The translations under genes and the position numbers were made by a program. A stretch of DNA of 64,000 bases from Methanocatella intestini. Its GTDB lineage: Archaea > Methanobacteriota > Methanobacteria > Methanobacteriales > Methanobacteriaceae. The notes under the pieces were generated by a model. It did no database searches. It saw nothing but the letters and a program-made list of their open reading frames with translations, and was not told the DNA's origin. The DNA lies in assembly GCF_002252585.1 (NCBI RefSeq), contig NZ_NQLD01000002.1; one strand, 5' to 3'. Shown here piece by piece: positions 38,822 through 47,561 of the stretch; position 1 is the stretch's first letter; the number at the start of each line of letters is the position of its first letter.

Positions 38822-39019
38822 ATGGTTACTGTAGAGGAATTTGGTAAGGAAAAATATGAAGAAGGGTTTAGAAAAGGAATGTGGAAAGGAATTAAGGAAA
38901 CAAAATTTGAAATAGCTAAAAAGTTAATAATAAAGGATGTTAGTTTGTATAACATTTCTTATGCCTGTGATATTGGTATGGCTACCTTAGGTGAATTAAA
39001 AGAATCATTGAAAAAATGA
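38822..39019 (+). CDS. Second, diverged Rpn-tail-like small protein
   Basis: The 65-residue basic protein starts at ATG 38822 behind AGGTG; the open frame reaches back to 38783 without a better start. It has the same plan as the preceding tail gene: V-E-E-F-G-K-E-K-Y-E-E-G, then a K-G-M-W-K-G-I-K repeat-like stretch, then F-E-I-A-K-K-L-I-I-K-D-V-S-L-Y-N-I-S-Y-A and an end helix. This matches EEFGQSKYEAG...HEIAENLLKEGLPLELIS at lower identity. It is therefore an older member of the same series. Function is unknown. It is followed by tRNA-Arg. Confidence 0.6.
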   Translation: MVTVEEFGKEKYEEGFRKGMWKGIKETKFEIAKKLIIKDVSLYNISYACDIGMATLGELKESLKK

Positions 39020-39199
39020 TTCGTTTTTATTTTTTTATAAATGAAATATTATTTTTTTTAAATTAGAATAGGGGTTTAAATCAATAAATTATATTTTGTT
39101 TTTTTGTAAAGCTTTTTAATCAAATAAAATTCTTAAATAAAACAGTGCTTTTAAATACTATTAAAATCATAATATTGACTGATAACTATTTTTAATGTC

Positions 39200-39273
39200 G
39201 CCCCGATGGTGTAGTTTGGATAACACATAGGACTGCGGATCCTATTCCCCGGGTTCAAATCCCGGTCGGGGCA
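39200..39273 (+). tRNA. tRNA-Arg (anticodon GCG)
   Basis: A 74-base cloverleaf. The acceptor stem is GCCCCGA (39200-39206) with TCGGGGC (39266-39272), and A is the discriminator base. The D arm contains TAGTTTGGATA. The anticodon stem is TAGGA/TCCTA with loop CTGCGGA and anticodon GCG at 39235-39237. The T arm is CCGGGTTCAAATCCCGG. CCA is not encoded, and no intron is present. It reads CGC and CGT codons. Confidence 0.96.
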
Positions 39274-39303
39274 TTATATAATTTTTTTAAATTCCGTGAT
39301 ACA

Positions 39304-40566
39304 ATGTTAAATGCTAATACTTATGTAACTGATGAAGAAGGAATTGGTGGAACTATTAGGAATCAATATGAAGATTTTTATGTTGAAGAAATCCCTGAAG
39401 TGACTCCAACTGGTGAAGGACCTAATATTTGGATTTGGATTGAGAAAGTAGGTAGAACTACTTTAGATGTTGTTTTGGATATTGCAAGAGATTTGCACAT
39501 TAGTAGAAAAAGAATGGGCTTTGCAGGAATGAAAGATAAAAAAGCCCGTACTCGTCAATGGATTTGTATATCTAATATGGAATCTGAAGAACAGTTTAGG
39601 CAAGTTAAGGATTTGGAAGGAACTATTTATAAAACTGATTTTTTAAAAGTTGTTCGTGGACGTAAAAAACTTAGAATGGGGCAGCTAAAGGGAAATAAAT
39701 TCAGAATTCTTATCCGGGATATTGATGATATTGAAAAAAGTGCTGAAGTAGCTAATAATATTTTAAAGGAACTGGAAGTTACTGGTGTTCCTAATTACTT
39801 TGGATGGCAAAGATTTGGTAAACCAAGAACAAACACTCACCTGGTAGGTGAAGCTTTAGTTCAAAATGATTTAAAAGAAGCCGTTAGAAGATACATTGGA
39901 AATCCTACAGGTGAAGAACATGAAGAAAATCAGAAGGCAAGACAGGCTTATGATGATGGAAATTTAGAAGAATCTTTGGAATTTATGAGTAAAGGAATGC
40001 GTTATGAAAAAATGATGGTTCGTGAACTTATTAAAGATGCTAAAAAAGGACCATTAGATGATAAAGCTTATAAAAATGCATTATATGCACTTCCAAAACC
40101 TCTTCAGAGAATGTTTGTTCATGCATATCAGTCTTATTTATTTAATGATGCCGTTAGCAGAAGGGTAGCTATGGGAATTAACAGATATGTTGAAGGAGAT
40201 ATTATTATTGACAATGAAGAGAGAATTGTTCGTGATAAAACTCCTGAAGAATATCAGAAATTAATAGATAATTTTGAAGCTAATCCTACTTCTCCATTAT
40301 ATGGAACTAAAGTACCTTTTGCCGATGGTGAAGTTGGTGAAATGGAAAAATCAGTTTTAAATAGCTATAATTTAACTAAAGAAGATTTTGAAGTTCCTAA
40401 AATGCCTCGTTTAGGAAGTCATGGTTTAAGAAGGTCTATGAGAATTCAAGTTTGGGATGCTTCAGCTATTCCAACAGATGAAGGGGTTTTAACTGAATTT
40501 TCAATAAATAAAGGTTCTTATGCTACGGCTGTTTTAAGGGAAGTCATGAAAAAAGATGTTGTCTAG
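39304..40566 (+). CDS. truD: tRNA pseudouridine(13) synthase TruD
   Basis: TruD converts U13 of certain tRNAs to pseudouridine. The 420 residues contain the family signature GFAGMKDKKARTRQW with catalytic Asp78, PNYFGWQRFG, the large TRUD insertion domain, and the late S-L-G-like block RLGSHGLRRSMRI. The archaeal form is longer than the E. coli enzyme, and this length is normal. A GTGAT site lies just before the ATG. It begins 30 bases after tRNA-Arg and is probably transcribed separately or by readthrough. Confidence 0.95.
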   Translation: MLNANTYVTDEEGIGGTIRNQYEDFYVEEIPEVTPTGEGPNIWIWIEKVGRTTLDVVLDIARDLHISRKRMGFAGMKDKKARTRQWICISNMESEEQFRQVKDLEGTIYKTDFLKVVRGRKKLRMGQLKGNKFRILIRDIDDIEKSAEVANNILKELEVTGVPNYFGWQRFGKPRTNTHLVGEALVQNDLKEAVRRYIGNPTGEEHEENQKARQAYDDGNLEESLEFMSKGMRYEKMMVRELIKDAKKGPLDDKAYKNALYALPKPLQRMFVHAYQSYLFNDAVSRRVAMGINRYVEGDIIIDNEERIVRDKTPEEYQKLIDNFEANPTSPLYGTKVPFADGEVGEMEKSVLNSYNLTKEDFEVPKMPRLGSHGLRRSMRIQVWDASAIPTDEGVLTEFSINKGSYATAVLREVMKKDVV

Positions 40567-40734
40567 ATTTATAACTCTTTTTCATCTTTTAAATTTTTAT
40601 TAAATTCATTAAAATCATTTACACATGTTTTTTTGGTTTTGAAATTTTCATATAATTCATTTTAATATGCTCTTTAATTTTAAGTAATAGTTCTTATAAA
40701 ATTATATCAAAGAATTATTGCTTAAGTGATTTTT

Positions 40735-41124
40735 ATGATTGACTGTAGAAATATTGCTAAAGGAAAAGATAGTGGAGAATTAATAGTAAGCAACGAACCA
40801 ATTAGTTTTTTAGGTGGGGTGGATCCCGAAACTGGAATTGTAATTGATCCAAATCATGAACTTAAGGGTCAATCCATTAAAGATAAAGTTTTATTCATTC
40901 CCGGAGGAAAAGGTTCAACTGTCGGATCTTATGTTATATTTCAAATGAAAAAAAATAATACTGCACCTAAAGCCATCATATGTTTAAATGCAGAACCAAT
41001 TATTGCTACTGGGGCTATAATGTCTGATATTCCAATGGTTGACTCTCCAGAAGTCACTGATAAACTAAAAAATGGTGTTTTAGTTGAAGTTGATGGGGAC
41101 AATGGTAAAATAGCTATTTTATAA
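40735..41124 (+). CDS. Phosphomevalonate dehydratase small subunit (aconitase X, DUF126)
   Basis: In the archaeal mevalonate pathway this protein pairs with the aconitase-X large subunit to dehydrate 5-phosphomevalonate for lipid synthesis. The 129-residue swivelling domain has the DUF126 blocks C-R-N-I-A-K-G-K-D-S-G-E, PISFLGGVDPETG, D-P-N-H-E-L-K-G-Q-S-I, LFIPGGKGSTVGSYV with the conserved GSxxGS serine region, and A-E-P-I-I-A-T-G-A. The start is ATG 40735 behind AGTGAT; an in-frame GTG at 40726 lies inside that site. The large subunit is not adjacent. An amidohydrolase gene follows within 15 bases. Confidence 0.88.
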   Translation: MIDCRNIAKGKDSGELIVSNEPISFLGGVDPETGIVIDPNHELKGQSIKDKVLFIPGGKGSTVGSYVIFQMKKNNTAPKAIICLNAEPIIATGAIMSDIPMVDSPEVTDKLKNGVLVEVDGDNGKIAIL

Positions 41125-41138
41125 ATAATGTGGTTATT

Positions 41139-42362
41139 ATGGAAACTTTAATTAAAAATGTAAATATTTTAAATCCAAATGAAGAAATTCAAACTTCATG
41201 CAATGTTTTAATTGAAGATAAGCACATTAAACAAATATCTGGAAAGGAATTGTCTGTTAAAGACAATGTTAAAATCATTGACGGACAGGATAATTATCTG
41301 ATGCCGGGCTTCATTGACTGCCATGCACATATTATGGCTAATGGCTTTCACAAAGAAGAAAACATGGCAAATCCTTTAGCACTACATTTTTACAATGCAA
41401 TTAAACATGGAAAACAAACAGTTGATGCAGGGGTCACAACAATTAAAGACTGTGGCCCTGCAGATATTGGAGTTAAAATAGCTCAAAAAAAAGGTTTATT
41501 TATAGCTCCTAAAATGGAAATATCAGTCACTCCTTTAGTATCAACAGGAGGACACTTTGATTTATTTTTACCATCAGGTTTTGACATGGAAATAGTTTAT
41601 CCGGGATTTCCTAAAGGAAGGTGTGACGGACCTCTGGAAGTTCTAAAAAAGACTCGTGAAATAAAAAGAGCAGGAGCAGACTTTATTAAAGTCATGGCTA
41701 GTGGGGGAGTCTTAACAACAAACACATCTCCAGATTATCCTCAGTTCAATGTTGAAGAACTTAAAACAATAGTTGATGAAGCTCATGTTAATGATTTAAA
41801 GGTTTCAGCTCACTGCCACAGTTTAAAAGGGATTAATAACTGTATAGATGTGGGATTTGATTCTATAGAACACGGAACATTCATTGATAAAAAAACATCT
41901 CGTAAAATGGCTGAAAATAATGTAAAATTAGTTCCAACAATGCTGGTTCATGATTTTTTATATCATAGTGGATTTCCTGCATGGGATAATTATGCAGCTG
42001 AAAAAACAGCCAAATTAAAAGAAATAGTTAAAGTTCACAAAGAAAATATAGCTGTAGCTTATGAAGAAGGAGTGGATTTATTAATGGGAACAGATAGTGG
42101 AGTAATTGCCCATGGACATAACCTGGAAGAATTAATTCATTTAACCGATGTTGGAATGAGTAATGATGAAGCTATAGCTAGTGGAACAATAAAAGCTGCA
42201 GAGTTCATTTGCAAAGAAGATTCATTAGGTTCAGTTAGTGAAAATAAAATAGCTGATTTAATTTTAGTCAATGGTAATCCTTTAGATGATGTAAGTATTT
42301 TAGCTGATAACGACAATATTCTAAAAGTTATTCAGGACGGATGTCTTGTTAAAGACATTTAA
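41139..42362 (+). CDS. Metal-dependent amidohydrolase (prolidase-like)
   Basis: The protein of 407 residues is a member of the amidohydrolase superfamily, closest in pattern to archaeal/bacterial Xaa-Pro-type or imidazolonepropionase-like hydrolases. Metal ligands are visible: HAH at 62-64, a Lys in D-F-I-K-V-M-A-S-G-G, SAHCHS, SIEHGTF, and Asp in GTDSG. The final Asp-Leu-Ile-Leu beta strand of the urease-like sandwich domain is also present. Substrate is not determinable. The start is taken at ATG 41139; the GTG at 41130 is an alternative. It is 14 bases downstream of the DUF126 gene and probably co-transcribed, though no functional link is known. Confidence 0.82.
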   Translation: METLIKNVNILNPNEEIQTSCNVLIEDKHIKQISGKELSVKDNVKIIDGQDNYLMPGFIDCHAHIMANGFHKEENMANPLALHFYNAIKHGKQTVDAGVTTIKDCGPADIGVKIAQKKGLFIAPKMEISVTPLVSTGGHFDLFLPSGFDMEIVYPGFPKGRCDGPLEVLKKTREIKRAGADFIKVMASGGVLTTNTSPDYPQFNVEELKTIVDEAHVNDLKVSAHCHSLKGINNCIDVGFDSIEHGTFIDKKTSRKMAENNVKLVPTMLVHDFLYHSGFPAWDNYAAEKTAKLKEIVKVHKENIAVAYEEGVDLLMGTDSGVIAHGHNLEELIHLTDVGMSNDEAIASGTIKAAEFICKEDSLGSVSENKIADLILVNGNPLDDVSILADNDNILKVIQDGCLVKDI

Positions 42363-42381
42363 TTTTCTTTTTTTAAACTTT

Positions 42382-42484
42382 ATTTAGGCATGCATAAATT
42401 TTTATTAAAGAAGCATATAATTTATATATGTGTGATTATTACTTTTAACTAAAAATAATTTATTTAAAATTAGGTTGTGATATA
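42382..42484 (+). promoter_or_regulatory. copA promoter region, duplicated at 62814
   Basis: TTTATATA at 42421-42428 is the TATA box, placing the transcript start near 42452. About 16 bases upstream is an inverted repeat ATAAA-TT-TTTAT (42394-42405), preceded by GCATGCAT. The stretch is almost identical to 62814-62907 before the second copA copy, differing by small changes and a 9-base deletion. The inverted repeat is a candidate site for a metal-sensing regulator, but the conservation may just reflect recent duplication. Confidence 0.55.
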
Positions 42485-44932
42485 ATGGCAAAACTTAAAG
42501 AAATGGATTTGCCTATTGAAGGAATGCATTGTGCTTCTTGTGTTTTAAGTTTAAATAAAACTTTTGAAAAAGTTGAAGGAGTGGAATCAGTAGATGCAGA
42601 TTTAGCTTCAAATAAACTGCATTTAACTGTCAATCCAAAAAAGCTTCCCTTTGATGAAATTGAAAGATTGGTTAAAAATTTGGGATTTGAACTTCACACT
42701 GATGAAGTTACCCTTAAACTTAATGGGATGCATTGTGCTTCTTGTGTCATGAATGTTGAAAACTTTTTAATACGTTTGGATGGCATTTTTGATGTTAAGG
42801 CAGATTTAACTTCACAAACAGCACGTATCAATTATGATAAAACAAAAGCAACTGTTAAAGACATGGAGGAAGTTATAAACTCTTTAGGATTTGAAGTACT
42901 TGGAATTGACGGGCAACTTGAAATAAATGAAGATGAAATTTATAAAAATGATTTGAAGGATAAAAGAAATAGGATTATAGTTGGTTTTGCAGCATCTGCT
43001 GTTTTAATGGCTTTGATGTATGTTCATTGGCATCCATTTGGATTGTCTATGGGAATAATTTCTTTAATTATAAGTATTGTCCCATTTCTTTATGTATCGT
43101 TACCTACACTTAAAGCAGGGTTCAACGGTCTTGTTCATAAGAATTTAAACATGGATGTAATGTATTCGATGGGTATAACTGTTGCATATCTTTCAAGTAT
43201 TCTGGGAACATTTAACATTGTTCTTGATCATTCATTCATGTTTTATGAAACAGCTATTATGCTTCCATCATTTTTACTTATTGGTAGGTATCTTGAAGCA
43301 AGAGCTAAAAAGAAAACTTCTGATTCAATTCGTGAGCTTATTGGTCTTCAGCCAACAGCAGCTACTTTAATAGAACTTGATGATAATGGAAGTATAGTAT
43401 CTCAAAAAGAGGTGGCTATTAAAGAAATTCAAATTGATGATACTTTACTTGTTCGTCCTGGAGATAAAATACCTGTAGATGGTGAAGTAATTGGTGGTCA
43501 TTCTTATGTTGATGAATCAATGATTAATGGTGAACCNATTCCTAAAGCTAAANGAGATGGTGANGAAGTATTTGCAGGTACTATTAATCAGGANGGNNTT
43601 TTACATATTAAAGCNNAAAANATTGGTANNNANACNGTATTGTCAAATATTATTCGTTTNGTTGAAAAAGCTCAAAGTTCNAGACCTCCAGTTCAAAAAC
43701 TAGCTAATACTGCAGTTAGTTATTTCATACCAACAATTTTAACAATAGCTGTCGTTGTATTCATGTTGTNGTACTTTGTATTTGACTCTACTTTGTTGTT
43801 TGCACTTACAACTTTAATTTCAATTTTAGTTGTAGCCTGTCCATGTGCATTAGGTTTAGCTACTCCGACAGCAGTAACTGTAGGTGTTGGCAGAGCTGCA
43901 GAATTTGGTATTCTGATTAAAAATGGTGATACTCTGGAAAATGCAGGTAAAATTGATGTAGCAGCATTTGATAAAACAGGAACCATAACTGAAGGTCAGC
44001 CGGAAGTGGATGATATTATCTGCTATGGAATCAGTGAAAATGAACTAGTTGAACTTGCAGCCAGTGTAGAGAAAAATTCNAANCANCCNATAGCTAANGC
44101 AATTGTCAGAAAAGCAAATGACATGAATCTGGAACTTAATCAAACTTCATCATTTGAAAACATAACTGGGAAAGGTTTAAAAGCTCAAGTTGATGATAAA
44201 GATGTTTTAGCAGGAAATAAAAAGCTTTTGGAGTCTCAGAATATTGAAATTCCTCAAAGTGTTCTGGAAGAATACGAGAATTTAGAAAATCTTAGCAAAA
44301 CTATAATTTTTGTAGCTATTGATGGTGCAGTTAAAGGTATTTTAAGCTTATCTGATAAAATTAAAGCTAATTCTAAAAGAACTATTGAAGAATTGCACAA
44401 AATGGGCATTGAAACATATATGCTTACAGGAGATAACAAGAAAACTGCATTAAATGTAGCTAGCCAAGTGGGTATTGATAATGTAAAAGCAGGAGTTTTG
44501 CCTGAAAACAAATTAGACATTGTTAAAAACCTTCAAAAAGAAGACAAAACAGTTTTATTTGTTGGAGATGGTATTAATGATGCGCCGGCACTTACTCAGG
44601 CTAATATTGGTGTAGCTATGGGTAATGGAACAGATATTGCTATGGAAAGTGGTGATATTGTTGTAATGGAAGGAGATTTGGAAAATGTGGTTGCTGCTGT
44701 ACAGTTTTCTAAAAAAGTAATGACTAGAATTAAAGAAAATTTATTCTGGGCATTTGCATATAATGTTATATTAATTCCACTTGCAGCTGGTGTGCTGTAT
44801 GCCGGCTTTGGAATAATGTTTATGCCGGAATGGTCTGCTCTTGCAATGGCATTAAGTTCAGTAACAGTTATATCCTTGTCACTTGCTCTTAAAGGATATG
44901 TTCCTGCAATAAAAAAAGAAACAAAAAGTTAA
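42485..44932 (+). CDS. copA: Copper-translocating P-type ATPase with two N-terminal metal-binding domains
   Basis: This P1B-type ATPase exports copper (or silver) across the cytoplasmic membrane. The 815 residues begin with two heavy-metal-associated domains, each with GMHCASC (Cys16/19 and Cys84/87). Eight membrane segments, the A-domain with a G-E/D region, the intramembrane site C452-P-C454, the phosphorylation motif DKTGT with Asp496, and the hinge GDGIND follow. The CPC motif and two HMA domains fit Cu+ export. 22 bases are N (43537-44098), but the frame holds throughout. A near-identical second copy lies at 62908. It converges on the gene at 44938 over a shared hairpin. Confidence 0.94.
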   Translation: MAKLKEMDLPIEGMHCASCVLSLNKTFEKVEGVESVDADLASNKLHLTVNPKKLPFDEIERLVKNLGFELHTDEVTLKLNGMHCASCVMNVENFLIRLDGIFDVKADLTSQTARINYDKTKATVKDMEEVINSLGFEVLGIDGQLEINEDEIYKNDLKDKRNRIIVGFAASAVLMALMYVHWHPFGLSMGIISLIISIVPFLYVSLPTLKAGFNGLVHKNLNMDVMYSMGITVAYLSSILGTFNIVLDHSFMFYETAIMLPSFLLIGRYLEARAKKKTSDSIRELIGLQPTAATLIELDDNGSIVSQKEVAIKEIQIDDTLLVRPGDKIPVDGEVIGGHSYVDESMINGEXIPKAKXDGXEVFAGTINQXXXLHIKXXXIGXXXVLSNIIRXVEKAQSXRPPVQKLANTAVSYFIPTILTIAVVVFMLXYFVFDSTLLFALTTLISILVVACPCALGLATPTAVTVGVGRAAEFGILIKNGDTLENAGKIDVAAFDKTGTITEGQPEVDDIICYGISENELVELAASVEKNXXXXIAXAIVRKANDMNLELNQTSSFENITGKGLKAQVDDKDVLAGNKKLLESQNIEIPQSVLEEYENLENLSKTIIFVAIDGAVKGILSLSDKIKANSKRTIEELHKMGIETYMLTGDNKKTALNVASQVGIDNVKAGVLPENKLDIVKNLQKEDKTVLFVGDGINDAPALTQANIGVAMGNGTDIAMESGDIVVMEGDLENVVAAVQFSKKVMTRIKENLFWAFAYNVILIPLAAGVLYAGFGIMFMPEWSALAMALSSVTVISLSLALKGYVPAIKKETKS
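43537..44098. other. Ambiguous bases clustered in copA, mostly at third codon positions
   Basis: There are 22 N calls: 17 between 43537 and 43770, and 5 between 44080 and 44098. Counted in the copA frame, 16 lie at third, 4 at first and 2 at second positions. This is the pattern of synonymous differences between homologous sequences, not of random poor base calls. The most likely cause is a consensus built from reads of two copA copies or of two strains. Confidence 0.85.
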
Positions 44933-44954
44933 TTGATTTAATTGTCAATTAACT
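44927..44954. terminator. Bidirectional hairpin between copA and the 44938 gene
   Basis: AGTTAATTG (44927-44935) pairs with CAATTAACT (44946-44954), a perfect 9-bp stem with a 10-nt loop. It spans the copA stop and the stop of the convergent gene. A T-run follows on the plus strand and an A-run on the other side. Confidence 0.7.
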
Positions 44955-45789
44955 CTATTTTTAATTTTCCAAGTTTTGTAGCTAAGAAATTATAGAATAT
45001 AGCTAAAAGACCGCCACCTATAACTCCGTTTATTAATCCGCCAACAATATTGCCTAATGCTTGGTAAGCATCTCCGCCACTAACTAATGAAATGATAGCT
45101 AAAATAATGTTGAATACTAAGCTGATTACTGTTAATACAATAACTAAACTAAGCGGGTTAATGGAATTTAGAGAAGTCATTTCACTATCTTTAGATAAGT
45201 CTAGGACAATTCCTTTGCCTTTACTTCCAAGCAAATTATAGATGTAAGTTGCAATTAATGTAAATACAAAAGTTATAATAAATGATCCGACTATAATCAT
45301 TGCAATAACTGACGGCTGCATTATAACTGCTGCAACTTGGTAAAGTGCAAATGCCATTACAGTTTGTCCACTAAACATTAAAGTTTGAACTATTGATGAT
45401 AGTATAATTGGAACAATGAATATAGACACTGCACAAAGTAAAATAACAAGAATTGTTGTTATAATTGATGCAATAAGTGCAGTTGGCACAGTTGAAATTT
45501 TAGTAATTTCTTTGCCGTCTTTTAATTCAAAAGTAATTGGATTCATCCTTTTTGTTAACCAGTTGTAGAGATATCCTTCTGCAAATCTATTATATATAGA
45601 ACACATTATAGTTCCAACAATTAGTGTTGGGATGATATAAGCCACTATTCCAATGCTTTGAGCATTTAATATGCCTATAGCTACTAAAAGAATTATGGAG
45701 GCTAAAACTGAGAATAATACTCCAATCCCAGTTCCCATAATTGTGTATGATGTTATATCAATAGATTTTAAAATTTTTACATCACTCAT
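44938..45789 (-). CDS. Multi-span membrane protein with a three-fold internal repeat
   Basis: The 283-residue protein has about eight hydrophobic segments. The motif Y-N-x-L followed by a K/G stretch and an I-x-x-E/D-L-x-D end occurs three times: YNWL (75) to D91, YNLL (184) to D201, and YNFL (266) to D282. Each copy, except the last at the C-terminus, leads into an S/I-rich start of the next membrane set. This indicates a protein built from repeats of about 80-110 residues. I do not recognise the family or its function. It lies between convergent copA and purB, 37 bases downstream of purB, so it may be transcribed with purB. Confidence 0.7.
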   Translation of the reverse strand: MSDVKILKSIDITSYTIMGTGIGVLFSVLASIILLVAIGILNAQSIGIVAYIIPTLIVGTIMCSIYNRFAEGYLYNWLTKRMNPITFELKDGKEITKISTVPTALIASIITTILVILLCAVSIFIVPIILSSIVQTLMFSGQTVMAFALYQVAAVIMQPSVIAMIIVGSFIITFVFTLIATYIYNLLGSKGKGIVLDLSKDSEMTSLNSINPLSLVIVLTVISLVFNIILAIISLVSGGDAYQALGNIVGGLINGVIGGGLLAIFYNFLATKLGKLKIELIDN

Positions 45790-45826
45790 GTATTTTTCAC
45801 CTCATTTTACTTATTATGTCTATGTT

Positions 45827-47179
45827 CTATTTAAACCATTCTTTAGATTGTTCAAGTAATTCATTAATAATGGTTTTAGATGAACCGATATATGTATGAG
45901 GATTCATAATTTTTTCAACATCTTCAGGTGTTAGGTATTTTTGGACGTCTTCTTCTTCTAAAATAAGTTCTCCTAAAAGACCGCCTTCTTTATTAGCTTT
46001 AATAGCATTTCTCCTTACGATTCCATATGCAGTTTGTTTTCCCATTCCGCTTCTTGTAAGTTCTGCCATTAATCTTTCAGCCATAATTAATCCGTTAGTT
46101 AAGTTTAAATTTCTTTCAATATTCTCATCGTAGAATACTAAATTGCTCATTAATTTAATAGTTAAATTGAGGATGTAATCAGTTAAAATACAGCTTTCCG
46201 GAAACATTATTCTTTCACATGATGAATTGGTTAAGTCTCTTTCATGCCAGAGAGGGTTGTTGTCAAGTGCTGCATTTACAAATGATTTTACAATTCTTGC
46301 AATACCACAAATACGTTCTGCTGTAATTGGGTTCATTTTATGTGGCATTGTACTGCTTCCCACCTGTTTTTCAGGATCAAAGTATTCACCAAGTTCCATG
46401 AGTTCAGTTCTTTGGAGGCTTCTGATTTCTAGAGCTATTTTATCTAAAGTACTTGCAATATTAGCTAATGTTGAAATGAATTCCACATGATTGTCTCTTT
46501 GAACAACCTGATTGGTAATTGTAGCTGCAGGTAATCCTAAGATATTAGCTACTTCTTTATGGATTTTCCATCCGTCTTCACCAAGAGCTGCTGTAGTACC
46601 AACTGCACCATCCATCATAGATACACAAACATTTTTTTGAGCATTTTCTAATCTTTCATATTGTCTGTGAAGTTCATCAGCCCAAATACCGAATTTCATA
46701 CCGTAGGTAGTTGGAAGTGCATGCTGACCATGGGTACGGCCAATGCAGACTTTATCGATATTTTCTTTAGTTAAATCAAGCATTATTTTAGTTAATTTTT
46801 CTACTTTTTCTTTTAAAACTTCAATTGAATCATTTAAAAGTAAAGAATTGGAGCTGTCTACAACATCATTTGAAGTAGCTCCGAAGTGGACATATTCTCC
46901 AGCATCATTATCACAGACTTCTCCAATAGCTTTAACTAATGCAGCTATGTCATGTTTAGTTTGAGCTTCAATTTCATCTACTCTTTCTAATTTAACATAT
47001 TTGGTATTAGCTTTAGCTGCTATTTCATCTGCTACTTCCTGAGGAATTATGCCAAGTTTTCCTTCTGCCTGAGCTAGAGCAGATTCTACATCTAATTTTC
47101 TCTGTAATTTGTTTTCAGTTTCCCAAATGGATTTCATTTCAGGAGTACCATATCTGTATTCTATTGGATGTATAGCCAT
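45827..47179 (-). CDS. purB: Adenylosuccinate lyase
   Basis: PurB cleaves SAICAR and adenylosuccinate in purine synthesis. The 450-residue protein of the fumarase/aspartase superfamily has the signature SSTMPHKMNPITAERI, the H-x-R motif region in GRTHGQHALPTTYG, and the early YRYGTPEM block. The N-terminal part matches family length. It is transcribed leftwards, with an AT-rich promoter upstream that it shares divergently with the XRE regulator at 47355. Confidence 0.96.
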   Translation of the reverse strand: MAIHPIEYRYGTPEMKSIWETENKLQRKLDVESALAQAEGKLGIIPQEVADEIAAKANTKYVKLERVDEIEAQTKHDIAALVKAIGEVCDNDAGEYVHFGATSNDVVDSSNSLLLNDSIEVLKEKVEKLTKIMLDLTKENIDKVCIGRTHGQHALPTTYGMKFGIWADELHRQYERLENAQKNVCVSMMDGAVGTTAALGEDGWKIHKEVANILGLPAATITNQVVQRDNHVEFISTLANIASTLDKIALEIRSLQRTELMELGEYFDPEKQVGSSTMPHKMNPITAERICGIARIVKSFVNAALDNNPLWHERDLTNSSCERIMFPESCILTDYILNLTIKLMSNLVFYDENIERNLNLTNGLIMAERLMAELTRSGMGKQTAYGIVRRNAIKANKEGGLLGELILEEEDVQKYLTPEDVEKIMNPHTYIGSSKTIINELLEQSKEWFK

Positions 47180-47354
47180 TTTATATCATCTCAGTTTTAT
47201 TTAATAATATTAATATATTGATTTTTTTAGTATTTTATACTATTCTTAATTAAATCTTTTTTGATGAGTGGTGGTGGTTAAGTTTATAATATATGATATG
47301 AATATATATTAGTAAATTATTTTTTACTAAGTATAAAAAAACTTAGGTGATTTT

Positions 47355-47558
47355 TTGGAAACTAAAATTAAAGAATTTCGTAATGAAAAAGGATTAAGTC
47401 AACAAAAATTGGCAGATTTAACTGGTGTCACAAGACAAACAATAAATGCCTTGGAAAATGCTAGATATAATCCTTCTTTACTTTTAGCCTTTAGAATAAC
47501 TAAGATTTTAGATAAAGAAAACATTGAGGATGTTTTCATCATTGATGATGGTGAGTGA
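47355..47558 (+). CDS. XRE-family HTH regulator
   Basis: This 67-residue single-domain DNA-binding protein has the Cro/C1-type helix-turn-helix (LSQQKLADLTGVTRQTINALENARYNPS written in parts: LSQQKLADLTGV, then TRQTINALEN). It belongs to the short regulators that often control an adjacent membrane gene. The start is TTG at 47355, 7 bases after a GGTGAT site. The DUF4013 gene starts 3 bases after its stop, so it probably regulates its own operon (DUF4013 protein, CPBP protease). Confidence 0.92.
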   Translation: METKIKEFRNEKGLSQQKLADLTGVTRQTINALENARYNPSLLLAFRITKILDKENIEDVFIIDDGE

Positions 47559-47561
47559 GAG

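Noticed and set aside
37590..39019. Insertion sequence boundaries around the Rpn-type gene
   Set aside because: No terminal inverted repeats or target-site duplication could be found, so it was not called a mobile element.
39200..39273. Intron-containing tRNA
   Set aside because: The anticodon stem and loop have normal size, so no intron is needed.
43537..44098. Assembly gap
   Set aside because: The N bases are scattered singly and the reading frame is kept, so this is base ambiguity and not a gap of unknown length.
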